This document shows, piece after piece, positions 1 through 7,765 of a stretch of DNA of 64,000 nucleotides. This DNA comes from Candidatus Thiodiazotropha sp. (ex Monitilora ramsayi) (GTDB lineage: Bacteria > Pseudomonadota > Gammaproteobacteria > Chromatiales > Chromatiaceae), in assembly GCA_025655595.1 (NCBI GenBank), contig JAHXIO010000001.1, forward strand, positions 62,001-126,000, read 5' to 3'. Each line of letters opens with the position of its first letter. Position 1 is the first letter of the stretch. The position numbers and the translations under genes are program-made. Under the pieces are notes generated by a model, which was given only the letters and a program-made list of their open reading frames with translations, ran no database searches and was not told where the DNA came from.

Positions 1-668
1 CATGGGCGAATTGAGAGCTTGGCGGAACTGGCATAGGCATGATGATTGTTGTGCAACTCTTCTCCGCCGATCAGTAGGCCCCAAGGCAGGATATTGGTCG
101 AGGCATTGGGTATCTCGAAGTTTCGGTAGCCCCAATAGTGGCCGATGCCGTTGATCACACCCGCAGCCCAGAAGGGTATCCAGATCATCTGTAGTGCCCA
201 AATGGCCACACCTGCAGGTCCAAAGAGCAGAAACTGAATCACGAGTAGCAGCGAGACGCCGTGATAGTGGCGGGGTGTGTAGATATGCCGTTCGAGCCAG
301 TCATCCGGTGTTCCTTTACCGTAACGGTCGAGAGTCTCTTGATTGGCCGCTTCGCTTTGGTAGAGTTCAGCGCCGCGGCAGAGAACCTCGCCAATCCCAC
401 GCGTCTGGGGACTGTGGGGGTCATCCTCTGTTTCACATTTGGCGTGGTGTTTGCGATGGATGGCAACCCATTCCCGGGTCACCATGCCGGTGGTGAGCCA
501 GAGCCAGAAACGAAAAAAATGGCTCAAAAGCGGATGTAGATTGAGCGCCTTATGCGCCTGGTGGCGATGCAGGAAGACGGTGACTGAAACGATGGTGATG
601 TGGGTCAAACCCAGCGTCAGTGCAATATAGCCCCAAATGGTGAGGTCGGACAGGCCGGTAAGTGTCAT
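1..668 (-). CDS. Fatty acid (delta-9 type) desaturase, 3' end beyond window
   Basis: Membrane di-iron desaturase that introduces a cis double bond into saturated acyl chains. 222 codons are visible from the ATG at 668; the C-terminus lies outside the left edge. The three histidine boxes of the family are present in order: HRHQAHK near residue 34, HRKHHAK near residue 71, and HNNHHAY near residue 207, with hydrophobic segments between them. The sequence resembles acyl-CoA desaturase-type (DesA/OLE1-like) bacterial enzymes that adjust membrane fluidity. It is transcribed away from the rest of the window and no partner gene is visible. The exact substrate (acyl-CoA, acyl-lipid or acyl-ACP) cannot be told from the sequence. 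Confidence 0.93.
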   Translation of the reverse strand, partial: MTLTGLSDLTIWGYIALTLGLTHITIVSVTVFLHRHQAHKALNLHPLLSHFFRFWLWLTTGMVTREWVAIHRKHHAKCETEDDPHSPQTRGIGEVLCRGAELYQSEAANQETLDRYGKGTPDDWLERHIYTPRHYHGVSLLLVIQFLLFGPAGVAIWALQMIWIPFWAAGVINGIGHYWGYRNFEIPNASTNILPWGLLIGGEELHNNHHAYASSAKLSIRP

Positions 669-817
669 GGAGTGCCTTTAGGTAGTCGTGTTATCAGGTA
701 GAGACGACCGCCCAATGCCTCCACACAGACCGATTGCAGGAACGGCTAATCGAAGCTGTTCTGGGAAGTGTAGTGTATGGTGGTGGAGAGTGACACCACC
801 AGCGAGTGCGGATTTTC

Positions 818-848
818 CCAGGGGCGGGAGAGACTCTCCCGCCCCTGG
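818..848 (-). terminator. Perfect 15-bp hairpin after the small peptide gene
   Basis: CCAGGGGCGGGAGAG (818-832) and its exact reverse complement (834-848) flank a single base, so in RNA the apex pairs must open into a short loop. It begins six bases past the stop of the small minus-strand gene. Neither side carries a clear U-tract, so this may be a terminator lacking a U-tract or a 3'-end stabiliser. Confidence 0.55.
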
Positions 849-853
849 CGTGG

Positions 854-934
854 TCAGCCAAGCATTACCGAGACCACAATGCCCACAACAAGGATGGCCA
901 GTGCGCCGATAATTGCTTTATCACTTCCTAACAT
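854..934 (-). CDS. 26-residue single-span membrane peptide
   Basis: The ATG at 934 is preceded by a strong Shine-Dalgarno AGGAGG (complement of 942-948) at good spacing, which favours this start over a longer reading that begins at 1048. The product, MLGSDKAIIGALAILVVGIV followed by VSVMLG, has a short polar N-terminus and then about 20 hydrophobic residues: one membrane helix with almost no soluble part. A strong hairpin follows the stop. No family is recognised. Small proteins of this form often bind and tune larger membrane proteins, but nothing here identifies a partner. The ideal ribosome site plus hairpin is the main reason to believe the gene is real. Confidence 0.6.
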   Translation of the reverse strand: MLGSDKAIIGALAILVVGIVVSVMLG

Positions 935-1019
935 TGAGTTGTCCTCCTGATGACATGATTCCACTGAGTGCAATGAATTGATCGGATGTGCCGACAATAA
1001 CAATGCTAACGGTAGGGTA

Positions 1020-1048
1020 ATTAATTTCTCTCTGTCAGGAAGTGACAA
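1020..1048 (-). promoter_or_regulatory. Possible sigma-70 promoter for the small peptide gene
   Basis: On the minus strand TTGTCA (1048-1043), a 17-base spacer and ATTAAT (1025-1020) form a weak -35/-10 pair, about 85 bases before the 934 start. The -10 matches the consensus at only four positions. The surrounding stretch 935-1187 contains no other gene that I can support. Confidence 0.3.
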
Positions 1049-1187
1049 TTATCAATAAATCCTGACCAAGGACAAAAATTGTCTATGAAAAGCAGGTATA
1101 AACGGGCGTTAATCTACTAATGAGCCTAAATTCGCCCTTGCGGTGGTTTGGTTTCGAGTTTTGGTTCTGCCCCTAAGGGGGCGATTC

Positions 1188-1247
1188 ATGGTAAAAAAGC
1201 GAGTCAATACTACAGGGGACAAAAGATCCCCGTTCAGTTCGGGGTGA
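1188..1247 (+). CDS. Possible 19-codon leader peptide
   Basis: An ATG at 1188 is preceded by AAGGGGG (1175-1181), a strong ribosome binding site at normal spacing. The 19 codons encode MVKKRVNTTGDKRSPFSSG, which is basic at the N-terminus. The TGA stop (1245-1247) sits three bases before the ATG of the next gene at 1251. This arrangement is typical of translational coupling or attenuation leaders. The reading frame crosses the competing hairpins at 1215-1244. No homologue is known to me, and the ORF could be fortuitous. Confidence 0.35.
   Translation: MVKKRVNTTGDKRSPFSSG
1215..1244 (+). promoter_or_regulatory. Two mutually exclusive hairpins over the ribosome site of the 1251 gene
   Basis: Three short blocks lie in a row: GGGGA (1215-1219), TCCCCG (1227-1232) and CGGGG (1240-1244). 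The middle block can pair with either the first or the third, each time with a seven-base loop. The third block is part of the likely Shine-Dalgarno (GGGGTG, 1241-1246) for the ATG at 1251. The second hairpin would mask this site and the first would free it. The stems are only five base pairs each. Confidence 0.35.
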
Positions 1248-1250
1248 ATC

Positions 1251-1928
1251 ATGCGACTGCTGTTTAGCGAACTGCCCGGCCGGCACGAACGCCATCTACT
1301 GCGAAAACAGGATAATCCACTCTTTCCCGAAGCCCAGCGTCGCTTCACGCAAAGTGAGCTGACCGAGGCACAACGCCTTGACCATGAGGAGCTGGAGGCC
1401 TATATCCGGGATCTGCGCAATCTGGTGGGCGAGGCGGTTTCGCTCGGACCCCACGAGCAGAGCGACGTCATACTGGATCTTAAGGAGCGTCTGGACAAGG
1501 CATATGAGAGCGCCTGCCGTTTGGCGGATGACCAGACACCCAACAAAGATGCAATTCTGCGCCTTGTTGCGGTGATTATGCGAGCGGTTTGGAAAGGGGC
1601 AGGGAATGACACCCTTGCCAAGCAGGAGCTGGAGCAGGAGGAGGAGGCACGTCGCCTTCACTATGAAATGCTCGAGTATCCGCTGGTGGCTGATCTATTG
1701 GACCCTGATTCGTTGATAAAACAGGATGAGCTACTGCCTGTACTGTTGAGTGCTAAAGAGGATGCCTTTACGGCTGCAGTCACCCTATTCGACCCATCGC
1801 AACTGGGTGCTTTGTGTGACCAGGGAGAAGCCTATTTGCAGACGCTGGACAGCAGTGAATCCATGAGTGAAGCTAAACAGCGACTCGAACAGTTACAATC
1901 ATTGCGTGAAGTGGTAACGCCAGCCTAA
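1251..1928 (+). CDS. Uncharacterised 225-residue alpha-helical protein
   Basis: No family recognised. The protein is soluble, has no signal peptide or membrane span, and is rich in Glu, Leu, Gln and Arg. Long stretches have helical/coiled-coil character, for example residues 35-60 and an acidic run with five glutamates near residue 128. ATG start with GGGGTG five bases upstream. The nearest genes are unrelated, so context gives no function. The unusual point is the upstream region, with a possible short leader ORF and alternative hairpins over the start. It is a real gene by length, codon pattern and ribosome site; its role is unknown. Confidence 0.7.
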   Translation: MRLLFSELPGRHERHLLRKQDNPLFPEAQRRFTQSELTEAQRLDHEELEAYIRDLRNLVGEAVSLGPHEQSDVILDLKERLDKAYESACRLADDQTPNKDAILRLVAVIMRAVWKGAGNDTLAKQELEQEEEARRLHYEMLEYPLVADLLDPDSLIKQDELLPVLLSAKEDAFTAAVTLFDPSQLGALCDQGEAYLQTLDSSESMSEAKQRLEQLQSLREVVTPA

Positions 1929-2417
1929 TCTTGCCCCCCCACAGGGCGATTTCTATTGCTGTCGGGTACTTTCAGCCTCGTCCGTATACTCAGTTAGGAA
2001 TGGCTTTCGCAAACTGAAGATGAACATCATCTCGCAAACCCTGATTCAGCCATAAACTGATCTTTAGATCATACGTATGATAGATCCTGCTGATTGACTC
2101 CACGCCAACAGGTTAATTATCCCTGTGATGACTGTTAAAAGGCTTGGGAAAGCGGCACTATCTGGTCTTTTACCTCTTCATGTCATTTGGACAGTCGATA
2201 ATCAGTTGATCTATAACGGGCCTTTATCGCCAGCCTTATGACTAGGGGTCGTGACGCCCCTATGCATCATCCATACCTGATTATCTACAAAATGAGTCGA
2301 TAAACGATTGAATTAATCAATATGTGAGCCGATGTCCGGGGAGAGACCCTAGCTATTGTCCAGTTATTCATGCACCAGGACAAAGACCGGGGACCTGTTA
2401 CCACTGGAGGCTGAGCG
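1929..2417. other. 489-base intergenic stretch before the large lipoprotein gene
   Basis: I see no gene here. It holds a plausible promoter (2188-2217), a bulged hairpin (AGGGG-t-CG / CGCCCCT, 2244-2261) and a strong GGAGG ribosome site just before 2418. The distance from promoter to start would give a leader RNA of roughly 190 bases. I looked for c-di-GMP riboswitch hallmarks and did not find them. Confidence 0.5.
2188..2217 (+). promoter_or_regulatory. Probable sigma-70 promoter for the 2418 lipoprotein gene
   Basis: TGGACA (2188-2193; five of six bases of the -35 consensus), an 18-base spacer and TATAAC (2212-2217; five of six of the -10 consensus). Transcription would begin near 2224, leaving a long 5' leader of about 190 bases. 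Confidence 0.42.
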
Positions 2418-4919
2418 ATGAAAATTCAGTTCGATCATATTCTGGGTTGTCTTTTTGGAAGTGCACTTTTGATTTTAGCGGGTTGTGGGGGTGGCGGAGG
2501 TAGTGATGCCGCTGCAGTTTCAGGGGGCAGTGTTGCCGGCCTTGAAATGCCTGCAAAGATGAATATGGTTAGCGCAGATTCAGTGGCTGAACGTAACTAT
2601 GCCGGTCGTGGATATCTGTTGGACACGATGGCACTGGGCAATGACTATGCAGCACGCATGGTGGATAGCTCCGTGGTGGATACCTTTCCCGTTGATGCCG
2701 ACTACTACCTTGATGCGGCCGAGGCCGAGACCTGGGTCTGGGATCCCTCCATGGAGTCACTCAGTATCGTTAATGAAATCCTCTGCTATGTGCAACAGAC
2801 CGCTGCCAGCGATTTGGTCAACAATGGTGCCTACATCGCATTGGTCAATGAAGACAAGTGTGAAGAGGGTGAAAACCAGTCCGGTGCTTCTTCAGGTGGC
2901 GCACAATCAACCGCATCGAGTTCTCAGAACGTGGATTACAGCAAGTGGACGGTATTCTCGACGCGTCTGAACGAGAGCTCACCACAGATCGTGAAGATCT
3001 GGGTACCGGGTGATGCGGATACCAGTGATCCTATGGATGCCCAGCGTATCCTGGTCAGCACAACAATCAATGAGGGTGTCGGTGCAGGCAAACCGTTCGG
3101 CTCATTTGTGATGAACTTTGTGGGTGAGGCACCGGTCGGGCCTGGTGGAAGCTACGTAGAGGTCATGCAGGGCACATTGAAGACGGTGGACAATGCACAG
3201 GGCAAACCGGAGTTTACCTTCTTCAATACCGCCGGCGTAGCAGGTATGCCATTTTCCATGATTGAGAAATCCCATGTGGTGATGGACGATGCAAGCGGTA
3301 CGACCGGGCAGGCTAAGACTTATAAGTACGAGTCATTCGATGATATGGGTACTCTCCGTGAGATGGAGAATGGCTTTTCGGTTGCGTACGACAGCAACTA
3401 TTTCCTCCGTGGGAAAGATACGGATGGAAACGATACAATGGATAGCCAGGTGTGCACCTCACGCAGCGATTTTTCCGCCCAGACCTGGCGTTACAGCCTC
3501 TACCATACAGTTGCCGGAAGCTTTAATCAGCAGATCGTCGCACCGGGTCAAAGGGTCGACTTGAACTCAGGTTTCCCCTTTGTCTATGAAGACAGCAATG
3601 GCAGTCATTTCGGACATATCGGCTATTGGGGTATCTGGACCGAAGAGGATTTGGCGCTAACCGATCTGGCCGACCAGCTCATTACACAAGAGAATTATGG
3701 CGATTCAAATCCAGCGCAATATACGGTGAAGGTTTCGGGCGGCAAGTTATGGCGTCGCACCAAGGTGACCTCCTCCTATGCGGAAGTGGTGGGTGTGGAT
3801 CTCAACTGGTGGGGTGATCCGGCAGATCCTGACTGTACTGGGCCGTGTAGCCAGTCCGACTACCGGGCAACAGTGGTCGATAACGGTGGCGGTAGCTTTA
3901 GTCTAATGGTAACGCACAGCCTGACCTGGGGTGAAAACAGCGGTCCTGCCTTGACTGATATTGTCGATGTAGAGATCACTCCGGTTAATGATTGGGATCA
4001 ACGATGGCTTTGGGGCGATAGCTTGGGAGGCAGTGTGGTCTTCAAGCCTGCCTATGCTGTTGACCCTGTTGTCATGTTCAAGGAGGAAGTGGTCTCTCCG
4101 GACGAAAACAATCTACCGACTCAACTTTTCTGTTACGAGCGCTGCCTCAAAGGCGGCTTGACCAGTGGTGCGGTGAGTCAGGAGTCCGACCTATTCCATA
4201 TCCAATGGAACAGCGGTAGTGAGGAGCATGCCTATACGCTATCAGTGGTTAACGGCCAGTTTGCGTTTACCGATGGCAACAGTAATCCAGTGGTGGTCGA
4301 TTTTGCGATTCCTGCTGGCGCGGGAGACTGGTACCAATGGGGAATCAATACCGGTGATATGGTCTCGGCTTCTGTTACAGACTGGTGGACGGTTTATGAC
4401 GCCGATGTCACCTATAGATGGGAGACCGGGATGAATTCATGGAATCGTGCCGTTGCTGTGGTTAACAACGCCAACAGTCAGCCCGAGGCCTTCGACAAAC
4501 CCATGCAGTTCAAGTACACCTATGACCTGGGTGATGACCCGAATGGAGACAGTTTCGCCGCTGGCACGCCCTTCATGCTCGAATATGGTGGCCCAGGCAA
4601 TCTTTGGGGATTCCCCTGGGCCAAGCTGGATCCCACCTGTGATGAGAGTAGCGAGGATTGCCGCTGGGTATCTGAGCTGACCCTGAAAGCGGGGGTTGAG
4701 CTGGCAAACGGTTCGGCTTTCATTCTATTGCCCATGGAGAGTGAGCAGACAATGAATGAGGTTGCTTTATCTAACTGCAGTGGTGCGGGTCTCGATGTCA
4801 GTGGCGTGTCCCTTACCCTGCCGACTGCAGTGGCGGGTAGTGTCGATTTCGCATGGGTTGATCGTCCTCAAGTCACCGCTGCCCCCGCTGTGATTGAAGG
4901 TGTTGTGCAAGGGCAATAG
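2418..4919 (+). CDS. Large secreted lipoprotein, 833 residues, function unknown
   Basis: The N-terminus has a lipoprotein signal peptide with lipobox LAGC at about residue 23, followed by a Gly run typical of a flexible tether, so the protein should be anchored to the cell envelope. The rest is rich in Trp, Asp, Ser and Gly, as in extracellular beta-rich proteins. Three close Cys pairs (CTGPC, CYERC and CDESSEDC) could form disulfides. The ribosome site GGAGG precedes the ATG. I do not recognise a family, and no enzyme motif stands out. Downstream is a membrane ferredoxin protein with its own start about 150 bases away, after a hairpin, so co-transcription is doubtful. Confidence 0.8.
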   Translation: MKIQFDHILGCLFGSALLILAGCGGGGGSDAAAVSGGSVAGLEMPAKMNMVSADSVAERNYAGRGYLLDTMALGNDYAARMVDSSVVDTFPVDADYYLDAAEAETWVWDPSMESLSIVNEILCYVQQTAASDLVNNGAYIALVNEDKCEEGENQSGASSGGAQSTASSSQNVDYSKWTVFSTRLNESSPQIVKIWVPGDADTSDPMDAQRILVSTTINEGVGAGKPFGSFVMNFVGEAPVGPGGSYVEVMQGTLKTVDNAQGKPEFTFFNTAGVAGMPFSMIEKSHVVMDDASGTTGQAKTYKYESFDDMGTLREMENGFSVAYDSNYFLRGKDTDGNDTMDSQVCTSRSDFSAQTWRYSLYHTVAGSFNQQIVAPGQRVDLNSGFPFVYEDSNGSHFGHIGYWGIWTEEDLALTDLADQLITQENYGDSNPAQYTVKVSGGKLWRRTKVTSSYAEVVGVDLNWWGDPADPDCTGPCSQSDYRATVVDNGGGSFSLMVTHSLTWGENSGPALTDIVDVEITPVNDWDQRWLWGDSLGGSVVFKPAYAVDPVVMFKEEVVSPDENNLPTQLFCYERCLKGGLTSGAVSQESDLFHIQWNSGSEEHAYTLSVVNGQFAFTDGNSNPVVVDFAIPAGAGDWYQWGINTGDMVSASVTDWWTVYDADVTYRWETGMNSWNRAVAVVNNANSQPEAFDKPMQFKYTYDLGDDPNGDSFAAGTPFMLEYGGPGNLWGFPWAKLDPTCDESSEDCRWVSELTLKAGVELANGSAFILLPMESEQTMNEVALSNCSGAGLDVSGVSLTLPTAVAGSVDFAWVDRPQVTAAPAVIEGVVQGQ

Positions 4920-4928
4920 TCTCACTGA

Positions 4929-4958
4929 GGTGACGGGCCTGTATGCAGGTCCGTCACC
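4929..4958 (+). terminator. 13-bp hairpin after the large lipoprotein gene
   Basis: GGTGACGGGCCTG (4929-4941), loop TATG, then CAGGTCCGTCACC (4946-4958), with one G-T pair. It starts ten bases after the stop codon. There is no T-run behind it, so it may be a weak or Rho-assisted terminator. Confidence 0.55.
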
Positions 4959-5071
4959 AGATCAGATCCCAGTAGAGTTCCTGTCGTTATTGCGTGGCCG
5001 GTTAAAACACCAGAGAACCTACGGGATTTATTTGATATACATCATGCCGAATCTCTCTGAATGACTATCAT

Positions 5072-6115
5072 ATGTGCGCATCAATTGAGAGAGATCACCA
5101 CGCATTTACTTCTACCATGGCAAGCTTGACAACTGACAGGGCCCAGAAAAAGCGACTGGCCTGGAGAAGTGCCTTTTTCCTGCTCTTTATCCTGGCCCCG
5201 CCGCTCGACATTCTGCGTTTCGACCTGACCCAGAATCACCTCATTCTCTTTGGCTTTCCCTGGACGCTAGGGATGTCGGCTTTCCAGCAGGGGACTATCG
5301 ACGCTACCGAGATGGGTATGCAGATGTTGTTGCGACTCTTTCTCCCCCTTGCCCTGTTGCTTGGTTTGGGCATCTATATCGCATGGAAGTGGGGCAGGCT
5401 CTACTGTGGATGGCTGTGCCCTCACTTCTCCGTGGTTGAGATGATCAACGCCTTGATGCGTCGTTCACTGGGCAAACTTTCGATCTGGGATAAGTCTCCC
5501 CTCCCGGAAAACCAACGGGATGGAACAAGCATCAAGCCTGACTGGCGCTGGTGGGTTGTAACGGCTATCGCCGTACTCTTTTTCTCGTTTCTGTGGGCTG
5601 TGGCACTGTTAACCTATCTGCTGCCGCCAAACGAAATATACAGTAACCTGATCAACGCCAGCCTGACCCGAAATCAGTTCATCTTTATCGGTGTGGGTAC
5701 TTTACTTCTGGCGATTGAGTTTACTTTCGCCCGCCATCTTTTTTGCCGTTTCGGTTGCGCTCTCGGTCTGTTTCAAAGCCTTATCTGGATGGGTAATAAG
5801 CGGGCGATGGTGGTTGCCTACGACCGTAAGCGGGCTCAGGTGTGTGTCGATTGCGATACCTCCTGCGAACACGCATGTCCCATGCGCCTCAAGCCCCGAA
5901 GCATTAAGCGGAGAATGTTTACCTGTACCCAGTGCATGCAGTGCATCGCGGCTTGTGACGCGACGCAAAGTGATAAATCAGGTGCTGGATTGCTGAAATT
6001 ACTCGAAGACCAATGTGCGCTGGATGTGTCAGTGAGAGACTTTGGGTTCAAACCGGATGTCCCGCAACACTGCTTTTCAAAAGAGAACGCGGGTAAAAAA
6101 CGCTGTTGTCATTAA
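5072..6115 (+). CDS. CcoG/NapH-like membrane ferredoxin protein
   Basis: Integral membrane electron-transfer protein. Several membrane helices alternate with Cys motifs: YCGWLCPH near residue 112 and FCRFGCALG near residue 225, the paired CxxxC(P) signatures of the NapH/CcoG/RdxA group. A cytoplasmic tail follows with two [4Fe-4S] ferredoxin motifs, CVDCDTSCEHACP and CTQCMQCIAAC. Family members act in copper reduction for cytochrome oxidase assembly (CcoG) or quinol oxidation (NapH). This copy lacks the long CcoG C-terminal domain, so I do not assign one role. The start is uncertain: a second ATG at 5117 is also possible and neither has a strong ribosome site. It converges on the HD-GYP gene with about 20 bases between. 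Confidence 0.8.
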   Translation: MCASIERDHHAFTSTMASLTTDRAQKKRLAWRSAFFLLFILAPPLDILRFDLTQNHLILFGFPWTLGMSAFQQGTIDATEMGMQMLLRLFLPLALLLGLGIYIAWKWGRLYCGWLCPHFSVVEMINALMRRSLGKLSIWDKSPLPENQRDGTSIKPDWRWWVVTAIAVLFFSFLWAVALLTYLLPPNEIYSNLINASLTRNQFIFIGVGTLLLAIEFTFARHLFCRFGCALGLFQSLIWMGNKRAMVVAYDRKRAQVCVDCDTSCEHACPMRLKPRSIKRRMFTCTQCMQCIAACDATQSDKSGAGLLKLLEDQCALDVSVRDFGFKPDVPQHCFSKENAGKKRCCH

Positions 6116-6134
6116 CCGGCCTGACTGTGTCGGA

Positions 6135-7451
6135 TTAAAAGGTTTCCAACTCATTTCTGGATTGGAAACCGGCACTGAACAGGGCAGATTCGGAATTCCT
6201 TATCCACGTGGTAAGCGGCGTCTCGTCCTTTTCTGCAATCTCATCCTTAATCCATCTTCTTTGTGCCTCTCTGATGGTGCTTTGGACCAGAAAGATCATC
6301 TCTCTTACCATCGCGTCTACCTCAGAAAGGGTCTGCGGATCCTCGCCTAAAAGGTGGGTTTGCGGTTCTGCTCCACTCAGAGAGAGGCCGCATCGGTTTA
6401 CCATATTATTGACCTCTTGCATCTGATTCGAAATAAACGAGGCCATACCGGCCTCTTCTCCGATATCGATGGAGTCGGCTCCCTGCAGTATTTCTAACAA
6501 CAGAGAGAGGCGTGCCTGTAGGGTTTTGCCATTGACAGGTTTTATCGATGCATGGGTTGTCTCACTCTTGTCGACACGTTTGGCCGCTTCGACAAGAGGC
6601 AGAATAAGATCACAACCGAGCCTGTCAGCATTGAGCTTTAATACTTCTGCCGTAGAGCAAAGTCCGTGACATGGTTGCTGCTTTTGCAGGCGTACGACAA
6701 CCAGAAGCTCTGCAGCCCCCAAAAGTCTGGCGGCGGGAAAAATGTCGTCTCCAGAAAGGCCTTTCGGATAACCGCTGCCATCGAGCCTCTCATGGTGCTG
6801 ATGTACGATATGGCTGATGCGGGGATGGTAGGCGGTAAACTCTTTTAGGAAGAGATAGGCGATAGTCGGGTGTGCGTAGATCTGTCGTAACTCTGCTAAG
6901 GTCAGTTGATGTGTGCTGTCGAAAAGCGAGGGTTCCAGATGCATCTCACCGAGGTCGTGAAAGAGCGTTGCGGTCGCCAGCTCCTGCTTGTCTGTTTCAC
7001 TCCAATGAAGCCGGGCGGCGAGGTATAAAGCAATCAGTGTCACTCGTATCAGATGCTGATAGCGACGTGGGCTCTGCTCACGACAGACGGTTAATTTAAA
7101 AGCCAGTGGCGATTCCAGCTTTACCTGACCAATTGGCGTCAGGAGATCCCTCACAATAATGCAATCGTCAACCGCCAGTGCAAGCTCAGGTTCCTCCGAC
7201 AGCAGTTTTTCTGCATCTGAGATCAAACTGTGAGGAGAGACTGTGTCGACGGTTGCCAAGGAATAATCAAGCGGGCGTAACAGTTTGTGACGTATGAGAC
7301 GGTCATATAGTGAACCGTCTATCTGAACGCCTTCCTTGACCAGGCTGACGCCATCATCATTGAGTATGTTTTCTGTCGTGACAACTTCACGTTTGTCACC
7401 CAGAGTGGCTACCTGTCTGAGGTAGGGATCAGCCTGCATCGGTAAATCCAT
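6135..7451 (-). CDS. HD-GYP domain protein, likely c-di-GMP phosphodiesterase
   Basis: Predicted to hydrolyse the second messenger c-di-GMP. The N-terminal 120 residues form an unassigned input region. The HD-GYP domain follows, with metal ligands at H133, H165-D166, H194 and the H219-H220 pair, and the GYP signature at residues 227-229, so the catalytic set appears complete. The C-terminal 150 residues are helical and may be a dimerisation or regulatory part. It is divergent from the HDOD gene at 7762, and the two may share the control region 7452-7732. With the PilZ protein at 16848 it suggests active c-di-GMP signalling, often tied to polysaccharide output and motility. Confidence 0.88.
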   Translation of the reverse strand: MDLPMQADPYLRQVATLGDKREVVTTENILNDDGVSLVKEGVQIDGSLYDRLIRHKLLRPLDYSLATVDTVSPHSLISDAEKLLSEEPELALAVDDCIIVRDLLTPIGQVKLESPLAFKLTVCREQSPRRYQHLIRVTLIALYLAARLHWSETDKQELATATLFHDLGEMHLEPSLFDSTHQLTLAELRQIYAHPTIAYLFLKEFTAYHPRISHIVHQHHERLDGSGYPKGLSGDDIFPAARLLGAAELLVVVRLQKQQPCHGLCSTAEVLKLNADRLGCDLILPLVEAAKRVDKSETTHASIKPVNGKTLQARLSLLLEILQGADSIDIGEEAGMASFISNQMQEVNNMVNRCGLSLSGAEPQTHLLGEDPQTLSEVDAMVREMIFLVQSTIREAQRRWIKDEIAEKDETPLTTWIRNSESALFSAGFQSRNELETF

Positions 7452-7732
7452 TTGTCAGCGTTATCGATGTTGTTAAGAGTTTATCGGCCGGATTGGCGGG
7501 TCCTTTATTGCGCAGTGCATTTTTTACTATGAATGGCACGGTGAGCGTTATCGGCATTTTTCTGGGGTAAGCAGGTTATCGAAAAATGGTGCTATACCGA
7601 TGAAAATGGGACGCTATTTTTAGAGACGTCGCCACTGGATTAGCGACTATTATTTAGTAAGATGCATCGGATTGATGCCTTATCCAGGCCGTTCGATGAT
7701 ATATCAATCCCATTTCCGGAGGCTGATCTATC
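7452..7732. other. Divergent intergenic region between HD-GYP and HDOD genes
   Basis: 281 bases without a gene. It must hold the promoters for both divergent genes, but I found no -35/-10 pair good enough to name. The right end carries CCGGAGG (7716-7722), a ribosome site for the short upstream ORF at 7733. Confidence 0.4.
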
Positions 7733-7765
7733 ATGGCCCGAAGTGATCGTTGGAGAGATGGATGA
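7733..7765 (+). CDS. Possible 10-codon upstream ORF coupled to the HDOD gene
   Basis: ATG at 7733 behind GGAGG (7718-7722, ten bases away) opens a ten-codon frame (MARSDRWRDG). Its TGA overlaps the ATG at 7762 of the HDOD gene as ATGA. Such overlaps couple translation. It may be a leader that feeds ribosomes to the next start, or a chance frame. Confidence 0.3.
   Translation: MARSDRWRDG

Noticed and set aside
1079-1102. TTGTCT and TATAAA before the leader ORF as a promoter
   Set aside because: The spacer is only 12 bases, too short for sigma-70.
2100-2417. Possible c-di-GMP riboswitch before the large lipoprotein gene
   Set aside because: The conserved GEMM-type core sequences are absent; only simple hairpins are present.
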